Origin: an uncultured Prevotella sp.
GTDB lineage: Bacteria; Bacteroidota; Bacteroidia; Bacteroidales; Bacteroidaceae
Length of the DNA stretch: 5,465 nucleotides
Assembly: GCA_945863825.1 (NCBI GenBank)
Contig: CAMBBY010000127.1
Coordinates: 1 to 5,465 of the forward strand
Reading direction: 5' to 3'
Part shown: positions 1 through 5,418 of the stretch, one piece after another
Layout of the letters: every line of letters begins with the position of its first letter
How positions within the stretch are numbered: position 1 is the first letter of the stretch
Notes under the pieces: model-generated
Database searches by the model: none
Told to the model about the DNA's origin: nothing
The model's input: only the letters and a program-made list of their open reading frames with translations
Position numbers and translations under genes: made by a program

Positions 1-45
1 GATTCGCCTTAGTCTCGTGGGCTCGGAGATGTGTATAAGAGACAG
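1..45. other. Nextera i7-side library adapter (not genomic)
   Basis: This is synthetic sequence. Bases 1-3 (gat) match the end of the P7 arm, 4-11 (TCGCCTTA) match the i7 index known as N701, 12-26 (GTCTCGTGGGCTCGG) are the read-2 adapter, and 27-45 are the 19-base Tn5 mosaic end (AGATGTGTATAAGAGACAG). Genomic sequence begins at 46. Reading the minus-strand gene through this adapter creates the artefact tail CLLYTSPSPRD, so no protein annotation should extend below base 46. Confidence 0.98.
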
Positions 46-263
46 GTAATGAGGCACTCCACAGAATCGGTGAAAACTATCGTCTCGCCACGGCTGAAAA
101 TATCGCAGTCAATCCTGTTCACTATCACTCTGTTGCCCTCCTTCAGCTGGGGAGGAAGCCCACCTTCGGGCACAGAATAGACAGTGAATACATAGGTGCG
201 GATGCCCCATGCTAAGAGCAATGCCAGCACCAATGAGAGGAGGAACTTGAATGCTATTTTCAA
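46..263 (-). CDS. S26 signal-peptidase-like paralog, 3' end missing
   Basis: This is the N-terminal 73 residues of a second signal peptidase I (S26) family protein; the rest is cut off by the adapter. Residues about 5-25 form one hydrophobic membrane segment. They are followed by FTVYSVPEGGLPPQL (26-40) and EGNRVIVNR (42-50), which align without gaps to the catalytic-serine region of the neighbouring LepB (VIPSSSLEKSL, then TGDYLFVSK). The position of the catalytic serine is glycine here (G35), so as read the protein could not act as a standard Ser/Lys peptidase. The later part of box C and the catalytic lysine lie beyond the cut. The start is probably TTG at 261-263: an in-frame TAA lies five codons upstream and there is no ATG in between or in the remaining 5' part. 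It begins 30 bp after lepB stops, on the same strand, so co-transcription is likely. The family call is firm; activity and full length are unknown. Confidence 0.82.
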
Positions 264-293
264 ACCGTCTGAGTCTTACTTTTGTTATCGACC

Positions 294-1742
294 TTACTTG
301 ATGTTATCGACAAACTTGAAGAGTCGGTTCCAGCGAATACCCGAGAAGCCCGGATGGTCTGGACTGTGGCTCCACCAGATGAAGATAGGTTTGCCCACTA
401 CATGATCCTCAGGCACAAAGCCCCAATAGCGGGAATCGGCTGAATTGTGGCGGTTATCGCCCATCATCCAGTAATAGTCGAGCTTGAAGGTGTAACTCTT
501 CGCCTGCTTGCCGTTGATGAAGATGCGACCCTGGCGGTCCACCTTCAGGTCGTTGCCCTCATACACCTTGATGCAACGCTCATATACAGGCAGATTCTTC
601 AGCGTGAGGGCTATAGACTGGCCCTTCTTAGGAATCCATACCGGACCGTAATTATCGCGCGTCCAACCCGTATAGGCATTCAGCGGATAGAGGTCGCCAT
701 AAGTAGCATCGGTATTGATGGAGATGCTCTCCACCAGATTCTTGTTGGCCTTCAGAGCGAGATAAGCCTTGCGGGTAAGCGGAATGGCACCCGACTGGTT
801 GTAGGTCAGCAAGTCCTCATTGGTAATGCCCAACTCGTCTGCCAAATCCATCGGGAACTCGCCCTTGAGCTTCATCTTGTAGGTATATTGCACATTGTCA
901 GGCTCCTTGTTGGCCTTGCCGTCCAGATATACGATGCGATTCTTGATCTGCAGGGTCTGTCCTGGCAAACCAACGCAGCGCTTCACGTAGTTCTCGCGGC
1001 GGTCGGTAGGTCGGCTGATAATGTCGCCATACTCGCCCGGATTGCTCACGATGTAGCTTCTGCCCACCTGGTAAACCTGCTCGAAATACTGGCGCTGCTG
1101 CAGCGGATTCATCTTTCTCACGTCCTTGGAAAGTCCGTTCTGATCCAAAATCTGATCGCCGAATCCATACACCATCTGGTAGTAATCCTGTGCCTGATAG
1201 CGCTCTTCATTCACCAAAGTATCGCCCGCAGGATAGTTGAACACCACGATATCGTTGAGCTTCACATTGCCCAATCCCTTCACACGACGGTAATCCCAGT
1301 GAGGCCATTCGCAGTAGCTCTTCACGTTGACCAGCGGCATGGTGTGCTGGGTGAGAGGCATGGTGAGTGGAGTCTGAGGAATACGTGGACCGTAGCTCAC
1401 CTTGCTCACGAAGAGATAATCGCCCGTGAGAAGGCTCTTCTCGAGAGATGAAGACGGAATCACATAGTTCTGGAAGAAGAACAGATTGATGAAATATACT
1501 GCCACGAGGGCGAATACCAGGGCATCTACCCAGCTCATGATGAAGCGTACAGGCCCCTCTGAGTCCTTCCACCACTGCCAGCGTATCTTCTTGGTAATAT
1601 ACACATCAAAGATGAATGGCACTACGATCAGTCCCAGCCAACTTTTCAGCCAGAAGAGGAATGCAAGGTACAGTACTATCACAATGGCAAACTTCGCCCA
1701 CTGCACCTTCATATTCAGTTTTTGTTTCTCTTTATCTATCAT
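294..1742 (-). CDS. lepB: Signal peptidase I (long Bacteroidota form)
   Basis: This is the membrane protease that removes signal peptides from exported proteins as they leave the Sec or Tat translocon. The 482-residue protein has hydrophobic stretches at about 15-48 (probably two passes) and 70-92, which anchor it in the inner membrane. The catalytic serine is S99 in VIPSSSLEKSL (94-104). Box C is LNDIVVFNYP (162-171). The general-base lysine is K254 in NYVKRCVGLPGQTL (251-264). Box E is GDNRHNSADSRYWGFVP (428-444). The serine-to-lysine spacing is 155 residues, against about 55 in E. coli LepB, and a second insertion lies at about 280-420; Bacteroidota LepB proteins are usually this long. The start at 1742 has an A-rich leader and no Shine-Dalgarno site; M11 (base 1712) is an alternative start. 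It lies 129 bp downstream of dapB and 30 bp upstream of the S26 paralog. I see no clear promoter or terminator in the 129-bp gap (1743-1871), so read-through from dapB is plausible. Confidence 0.96.
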   Translation of the reverse strand: MIDKEKQKLNMKVQWAKFAIVIVLYLAFLFWLKSWLGLIVVPFIFDVYITKKIRWQWWKDSEGPVRFIMSWVDALVFALVAVYFINLFFFQNYVIPSSSLEKSLLTGDYLFVSKVSYGPRIPQTPLTMPLTQHTMPLVNVKSYCEWPHWDYRRVKGLGNVKLNDIVVFNYPAGDTLVNEERYQAQDYYQMVYGFGDQILDQNGLSKDVRKMNPLQQRQYFEQVYQVGRSYIVSNPGEYGDIISRPTDRRENYVKRCVGLPGQTLQIKNRIVYLDGKANKEPDNVQYTYKMKLKGEFPMDLADELGITNEDLLTYNQSGAIPLTRKAYLALKANKNLVESISINTDATYGDLYPLNAYTGWTRDNYGPVWIPKKGQSIALTLKNLPVYERCIKVYEGNDLKVDRQGRIFINGKQAKSYTFKLDYYWMMGDNRHNSADSRYWGFVPEDHVVGKPIFIWWSHSPDHPGFSGIRWNRLFKFVDNIK

Positions 1743-1871
1743 TTTTTTCTCTTTTTTCTGCTTATCAGATCAGAACTTTATAGAAGAACTGCTAGAAGGC
1801 TCCATCAGAACATAATCCTGAGAAGCCAAACTGCACTTAATCTTTAGAACCAATCTGAACCTGTTTATCAT

Positions 1872-2633
1872 TTAGAACTTAAAGAGATCTGAAGTAGTAA
1901 GCAGACCGGAATGGTTGGCTGTGAACTCAGCTGCAAGCACAGCTCCGAGCGCGAAGCCCTTACGTGAATGAGCACTATGCTCGATGGTAATCATATCGGC
2001 ATCAGAATCGTACATCACGGCATGGATTCCAGGAACCTCGCCATCGCGCACGCAGTTGATCACCAGGTCCTCATCAGTGATGTTCTGATCGCCCTCGTCG
2101 TGATGACCGTCCTCAGTCCAGTAAGTCACGCCGCGCTTCCAGTCTTTCTTGCGGTCGATATTGTCGATGATTTCCTCTGCCAGGGTGATGGCTGTACCAG
2201 AAGGAGCATCGAGCTTATGTACGTGGTGGGTTTCCTGCATACATACAGAGTACTGTGGGAACCCGTTCATGATCTTAGCCAGATAGCGGTTGACGGCAGA
2301 GAAGATAGCCACACCGATACTGAAATTAGAGGCCCAGAAGAGGGTCTGCTTACCATCGGCGCAGAGTTTCTCCACGTCTTCCTTATGATCTTTCATCCAT
2401 CCGGTAGAACCCGAAACCACCTTCACATTGTGGGAGAAAGCCTTGAGATAGTTGCCGTAAGCGGCAGTAGGGTTGGTAAACTCGATAGCCACATCCGCAG
2501 AGCAGAACTCCGGGCTGTCGATATCTTCAGGGTTATTTACGTCAATCTTACATACGATTTCATGGCCACGCTGCAAGGCGATCTCTTCGATCATGTGTCC
2601 CATCTTGCCGTAGCCTATCAAAGCTATTTTCAT
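1872..2633 (-). CDS. dapB: 4-hydroxy-tetrahydrodipicolinate reductase
   Basis: This cytoplasmic enzyme reduces 4-hydroxy-tetrahydrodipicolinate with NAD(P)H in the diaminopimelate/lysine pathway, supplying lysine and, normally, the peptidoglycan cross-link residue. The 253-residue protein opens with the Rossmann nucleotide-binding loop GYGKMG (7-12). It continues with EFTNPTA (51-57), SGSTGW (74-79) and ASNFSIGVAIF (101-111). The family signature ETHHVHKLDAPSGTA (134-148) carries the expected catalytic H136/H137 and K140 and the substrate-binding SGT (145-147). The C-terminal part contains RDGEVPGIHAV (196-206) and HSAHSRKGFALGAV (219-232). The start at 2633 is chosen because GYGKMG then sits at the usual position. 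An upstream in-frame ATG at 2678 would add 15 non-conserved residues and would lie upstream of the predicted transcription start. The length is normal for the family and the gene looks intact. It heads the leftward dapB-lepB-S26 paralog cluster. Confidence 0.97.
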   Translation of the reverse strand: MKIALIGYGKMGHMIEEIALQRGHEIVCKIDVNNPEDIDSPEFCSADVAIEFTNPTAAYGNYLKAFSHNVKVVSGSTGWMKDHKEDVEKLCADGKQTLFWASNFSIGVAIFSAVNRYLAKIMNGFPQYSVCMQETHHVHKLDAPSGTAITLAEEIIDNIDRKKDWKRGVTYWTEDGHHDEGDQNITDEDLVINCVRDGEVPGIHAVMYDSDADMITIEHSAHSRKGFALGAVLAAEFTANHSGLLTTSDLFKF

Positions 2634-2665
2634 TGTTATCTTGTTTTTTTGTTTATTCCTTTCGG

Positions 2666-2673
2666 CAAAAATA
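2666..2673 (-). promoter_or_regulatory. Candidate -7 box of the dapB promoter
   Basis: On the minus strand this reads TATTTTTG, an exact match to the Bacteroidota -7 consensus TAnnTTTG. It lies 32 bases upstream of the dapB ATG, so transcription would start near 2659 and leave a leader of about 25 nt. The -33 element is weak: the nearest candidate is a T-run (minus-strand reading of 2688-2692) at shorter than ideal spacing, and no TTTG is present there. The location supports the short dapB start. This is a motif-only inference. Confidence 0.55.
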
Positions 2674-2748
2674 ATCAAAAATCTTGGAAAAACCGATTTA
2701 TTTGTAGAAAAAAGCGCATTATTATAGTAATAAATAGAAAATTTTGCT

Positions 2749-2756
2749 TATTTTTG
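2749..2756 (+). promoter_or_regulatory. Candidate -7 box for the rightward genes
   Basis: Plus-strand TATTTTTG, again an exact TAnnTTTG match. It would place a transcription start near 2763 and give the thioesterase gene an unusually long leader of about 235 nt that contains the tandem array. I find no TTTG at the expected -33 spacing. Its flank (attttgctTATTTTTGC) mirrors the dapB promoter flank, which raises interest, but AT-rich DNA makes chance matches common. Confidence 0.35.
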
Positions 2757-2843
2757 CAGTGATTTGGGGTAAAATCGTATGATTCTAAACATTTAGCCTA
2801 CTTTCTGAGAAGAATTTGAAAGACATTCTGAAAGGAATAGAAA

Positions 2844-2961
2844 GGACTTCTCCAAGAAGAAAGGACTTCCTCAAGAAGAAAAGCTTCCTCAAGAAGAAAA
2901 GACTTCCCAAGAAGAAAAGCTTACTCAAGAAGAAAAGACTTCCCTAAAGACAAGAAGAAAA
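2844..2961. repeat. Degenerate 18-20 bp tandem array, about six copies
   Basis: Units end in the constant block aagaagaaa and carry a variable front (gacttc or gcttcc types). The approximate units are 2844-2862, 2863-2882, 2883-2900, 2901-2918, 2919-2936 and 2937-2961. The three middle units are exactly 18 bp, and gacttc and gctt fronts alternate in the last four. The array is strongly purine-rich on the plus strand. It lies between the divergent dapB and thioesterase genes, ending 37 bp before the thioesterase ATG. No start codon opens a frame through it, so I treat it as non-coding. Confidence 0.88.
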
Positions 2962-2998
2962 TAAAAGATATGCTGAAAGAATAAAAAAATAAGAGATT

Positions 2999-3400
2999 AT
3001 GAGCAAATATATATTTGAAACAAAGATGGAGGTGCGCGACTATGAGTGCGACATAGAGGGAATCGTAAACAATGCCAACTATCTGCACTACATGGAACAT
3101 ACGCGCCATCTCTTCCTGAAGGAATGCGGACTCAGCTTTGCAGAAATGCACAATAAGGGCGTGGACGCAGTAGTGGCTCGCATGAACCTGCAATACAAGG
3201 TGCCGCTGCAGTGCGACGATGAATTCCTCTCCCGCCTGTGGCTGGAAAAGCAGGGCGTAAGATATATCTTCCATCAGGACATTTTCCGTGCTAACGATGA
3301 GAAACTCTGCCTCAAGGCTACCGTAGAACTGGTGTGCCTCATCAATGGCAGATTGGGTAATAGCGAAGACTACGACAAGGCTTTCGAGCGCTGGCTTTAA
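2999..3400 (+). CDS. Acyl-CoA thioesterase, YbgC/4HBT hotdog family
   Basis: This 133-residue protein is a single hotdog domain of the 4-hydroxybenzoyl-CoA thioesterase / YbgC type, which hydrolyses acyl-CoA (or possibly acyl-ACP) thioesters in the cytoplasm. The N-terminal block YECDIEGIVNNANYLHYME (15-33) is the family active-site motif. D18 aligns with the catalytic aspartate of the DxxGxVxxxxYxxYxE pattern, and GIVNN with N28 and Y29 begins the central helix. The strands after about residue 55 (VVARMNLQYKVPL, then VRYIFHQDIF and LKATVELVCL) fit the hotdog sheet. The length is typical and no signal peptide or membrane segment is seen. The natural substrate cannot be read from the sequence. 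The start is ATG at 2999 with an A-rich leader (aaaaaaataagagatt). DUF2851 follows 67 bp downstream across a tandem repeat, so the two are probably co-transcribed. Confidence 0.9.
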   Translation: MSKYIFETKMEVRDYECDIEGIVNNANYLHYMEHTRHLFLKECGLSFAEMHNKGVDAVVARMNLQYKVPLQCDDEFLSRLWLEKQGVRYIFHQDIFRANDEKLCLKATVELVCLINGRLGNSEDYDKAFERWL

Positions 3401-3454
3401 AAACCAAATCTTTTGAAACCAAATCTTTTGAAACCAAATCTTTTGAAACCAAAT
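3401..3454. repeat. Perfect 15-bp tandem repeat, 3.6 copies
   Basis: The unit aaaccaaatcttttg occurs at 3401-3415, 3416-3430 and 3431-3445, followed by a partial aaaccaaat at 3446-3454, with no mismatches. It starts on the base right after the thioesterase stop codon and ends 13 bp before the DUF2851 ATG, so it makes up most of the 67-bp intergenic gap. Each unit contains the small inverted repeat CAAA-tct-TTTG. Perfect copies suggest recent expansion by slippage. Confidence 0.97.
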
Positions 3455-3467
3455 AAAGAAAACTATC

Positions 3468-4763
3468 ATGGAGCAATTACTTCACTATGTATGGAAACAC
3501 AAGCTGTTTCCACTTTCTCCTCTCCATACTACCGACCATCGGCAGGTGGAAGTCATCGACTCAGGACTGCACAACCGCAATGCGGGGCCCGATTTCTTCA
3601 ATGCTAAAATCAAGATAGACGGAATGCTCTGGGTGGGCAATATCGAAATACACGACAAGGCGAGCGACTGGTATCTGCACGGACACGAGAAGGACGAGCG
3701 ATACGACAACGTGGTGCTCCACGTATGCGGAATCATCGACCTGGAAGCCCGCAACTCCAAGGGAGACCCCCTCACGCAGATGCAGCTCAGCATACCCGAA
3801 AACGTGCTCCGACACTATCAGGAACTGCTCTCCATCGACCAGTATCCACCCTGCTATCAGATTATCCCTGCCCTCACCCGACTCTCCGTACACTCCTGGA
3901 TGAGCGCCCTGCAAACCGAGCGACTCTCACAGAAAACAGAAGCTATTGCCGAGAGAGTGAAGAAATGCAACGGAGACTGGGAAAACGCATACTTCGTGAC
4001 CCTGGCTCGCAACTACGGATTCGGCATCAACGGGGAAGCCTTCGAGCAATGGGCTCTCTCCATTCCCCTGCACTCGGTAGATCATCACCGCGACGACCTC
4101 TTCCAGATAGAAGCCATCTTCTTAGGACAGGCTGGACTGCTCGAACTGTCAACCCTCCCCGAACGCTATCAGAAAGACGCACTGAACGACGGATATTTCT
4201 CCAAACTCAGGAATGAATACCTCTATCTGCAACATAAATTCTCGCTCACGCCCATAGACTACAAGCTCTGGCGCTTTCTGAGACTGCGCCCACAGAACTT
4301 CCCCCACATCCGCATCTCCCAACTGGCCAACCTCTATTTCCGACGCCAGGCAAGTCTCAGCCATCTGCTCGAAGCCACCACCGTGAAGGAGGTCATCGGA
4401 GTGTTGAAAACATCGGTTACGCCCTACTGGGAGACGCATTACACCTTCGGAAGCGAGAGCATACGCAACGAGAAGCACATATCTCCTTTCTCGCTCAACC
4501 TGCTCATCATCAACACCGTCATTCCCATCCTCTTTGCCTATGGACGGCACAGAGGTGAGGAAAAGTACTGCGACCGGGCTTTCGAATTCCTGGAGGAACT
4601 GAAGGCTGAAAACAACCATATCGTGAGAATGTGGCAGCAATGCGGACTGGAAGTGGAAAACGCCGGAGACTCGCAAGCCCTCATCCAGTTGAAAAAGGAA
4701 TATTGCGACAAGAAAGAATGTCTGAGATGCAGGATAGGATATGAGTACCTGAAAAGAAAGTGA
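3468..4763 (+). CDS. DUF2851 family protein, function unknown
   Basis: This 431-residue protein matches, from memory, the Bacteroidota family DUF2851, which has no established function. The conserved N-terminal block covers about 25-87: VEVIDSGLHNRNAGPDFFNA (27-46), GNIEIH (57-62), DWYLHGH (67-73) and YDNVVLHV (79-86). The remainder is predicted mostly helical, with RNYGFGINGEAFEQWA (181-196) and LRLRPQNFPHIRISQLA (271-287) as recognisable conserved stretches. The C-terminus has clustered cysteines: C413, C418 and C421 in YCDKKECLRC (412-421), with C392 upstream. No signal peptide or convincing membrane segment is seen. The PD (41-42) followed by E60-x-H62 resembles the spacing of PD-(D/E)XK nuclease-like folds, but this is only a hypothesis. 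The ATG at 3468 has an A-rich leader and no alternative is needed. It lies between the thioesterase and dprA on the same strand. Confidence 0.88.
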   Translation: MEQLLHYVWKHKLFPLSPLHTTDHRQVEVIDSGLHNRNAGPDFFNAKIKIDGMLWVGNIEIHDKASDWYLHGHEKDERYDNVVLHVCGIIDLEARNSKGDPLTQMQLSIPENVLRHYQELLSIDQYPPCYQIIPALTRLSVHSWMSALQTERLSQKTEAIAERVKKCNGDWENAYFVTLARNYGFGINGEAFEQWALSIPLHSVDHHRDDLFQIEAIFLGQAGLLELSTLPERYQKDALNDGYFSKLRNEYLYLQHKFSLTPIDYKLWRFLRLRPQNFPHIRISQLANLYFRRQASLSHLLEATTVKEVIGVLKTSVTPYWETHYTFGSESIRNEKHISPFSLNLLIINTVIPILFAYGRHRGEEKYCDRAFEFLEELKAENNHIVRMWQQCGLEVENAGDSQALIQLKKEYCDKKECLRCRIGYEYLKRK

Positions 4764-4788
4764 AGAGTGAAGAACGAAGAGTGAAGAA
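4762..4788. repeat. 13-bp direct repeat at the DUF2851 stop
   Basis: gaagagtgaagaa occurs at 4762-4774 and again at 4776-4788, separated by one base, and overlaps the TGA stop at 4761-4763. It is purine-rich like the array at 2844-2961 but has a different sequence. The remaining stretch to about 4856 shows only a weak 5-bp stem (ctaca/tgtag, 4791-4803) and no convincing terminator. Confidence 0.75.
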
Positions 4789-4856
4789 TTCTACAGCATG
4801 TAGGGAAAAAACCTTAGCTCTCAAAGGTGCAAACCTAACTATTAAATTACAAACTG

Positions 4857-5021
4857 AACTTTCGCATATCAGGAAGTTAAAGGAGTTAAGGAAGTTAAGG
4901 AGTTAAGACGTATGTCTTGCAGCTTAATAACTACGCCAAAAAGACTATTGTCTTAACTCCTCAGCGACCGTAGGGAGCGATAACTCCTTTAACTTCATTA
5001 ACTTCTGAACTTGCGAAACTT
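4857..5021. repeat. Large imperfect palindrome upstream of dprA
   Basis: The left arm is a 17-18 bp direct duplication (4873-4890 and 4891-4907, gaagttaa[a]ggagttaag). Its 37 bases (4873-4909) pair with 4950-4996 as 12 bp (4898-4909 with 4950-4961) plus 16 bp (4873-4888 with 4981-4996), both perfect. Between these blocks the right arm carries 19 bases (cagcgaccgtagggagcga) in place of the 9 expected. Outer flanks also match imperfectly (tttcgca 4860-4866 with tgcgaaa 5012-5018). Two small hairpins with identical AAGAC/GTCTT stems, at 4905-4918 and 4941-4954, use bases that also belong to the long arms. It ends about 30 bp before the dprA start. It could be a REP/MITE-like element, a terminator or a leader structure. 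No transposase is nearby. Confidence 0.85.
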
Positions 5022-5052
5022 GAATTACAAACAATAAATCAAAAACAACAAC

Positions 5053-5418
5053 GTGGATCAACAAGAAATTTTAAATACGATTCTCCTCACAAGGCTCAAC
5101 TACTTCAGTCTTGCGGGAATGCTGGAACTATATAGAAAGGTAGGCTCCGCCACGCTCATCATGGAGCATAAGAACAATCTCCGTGACATCCTGCCCGATG
5201 CCTCGGATAAACTCGTGAACGCCATCCAGAATAGCGATGAGGCAAGAAAAAGGGCTGAAGTGGAACTGGAATACGACCTGCGCTACGGCATAGAACCCCT
5301 CACGATGAACGACGAACGCTACCCCAGCCGACTCAAGGAATGCGACGATGCGCCGCTCATGCTCTTCTACAAGGGCAACGCCAACCTGAACCAGCAGCGC
5401 GTCATCAATATCGTGGGA
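5053..5418 (+). CDS. dprA: DNA-processing protein DprA, 3' end missing
   Basis: This is the N-terminal 122 residues of DprA/Smf, the cytoplasmic protein that binds incoming single-stranded DNA and loads RecA during transformation; it is widely conserved even in species not known to be competent. Residues 1 to about 75 fit the N-terminal helical domain. They are followed by the signature YPSRLKECDDAPLMLFYKGN (90-109) and then the first strand of the Rossmann-like domain, VINIVG (117-122), where the usual next residues would be TR. The remaining two thirds of a protein of about 370 residues is lost to the adapter. The apparent tail LSLIHI is adapter translation. The start is GTG at 5053: an in-frame TAA at 5035-5037 blocks any upstream start, and the first ATG would remove 22 conserved-looking residues. 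The 289-bp gap before it holds a large palindrome, so its expression may be uncoupled from DUF2851. Confidence 0.93.

Noticed and set aside
9..45. C-terminal tail CLLYTSPSPRD of the S26 paralog as a real peptide
   Set aside because: These codons lie entirely within the Nextera adapter and index.
447..1451. A 334-codon plus-strand frame opposite lepB
   Set aside because: It is antisense to a clear LepB with all catalytic boxes, has no recognisable domain, and its length is a by-product of lepB codon usage.
2634..2678. Upstream extension of dapB to an ATG at 2678
   Set aside because: The added 15 residues are not DapB-like, and the predicted transcription start near 2659 would fall inside the extension.
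1968..2762. A 264-codon plus-strand frame opposite dapB
   Set aside because: It is antisense to an intact DapB with complete signature motifs. The tail runs through the promoter region and shows no family features.
2809..2961. A 51-codon open frame through the tandem array (repeating QEEKLP/QEEKTS-like units)
   Set aside because: It has no ATG, GTG or TTG in frame, begins just after a stop, and its openness follows from the 18-bp period of a purine-rich repeat. It is treated as non-coding.
2844..2961. A CRISPR array as the explanation for the regular repeats
   Set aside because: The units are contiguous, 18-20 bp long and degenerate, with no unique spacers, and no cas genes are present.
3413..3607. 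A 64-codon frame beginning in the 15-bp repeat (KPNLL units)
   Set aside because: It overlaps the start of DUF2851 in another frame and its beginning is only repeat translation.
4791..4803. A terminator hairpin after DUF2851 (ctaca/tgtag)
   Set aside because: The stem is only 5 bp and AT-rich, and it is followed by an A-run rather than a T-run on the coding strand.
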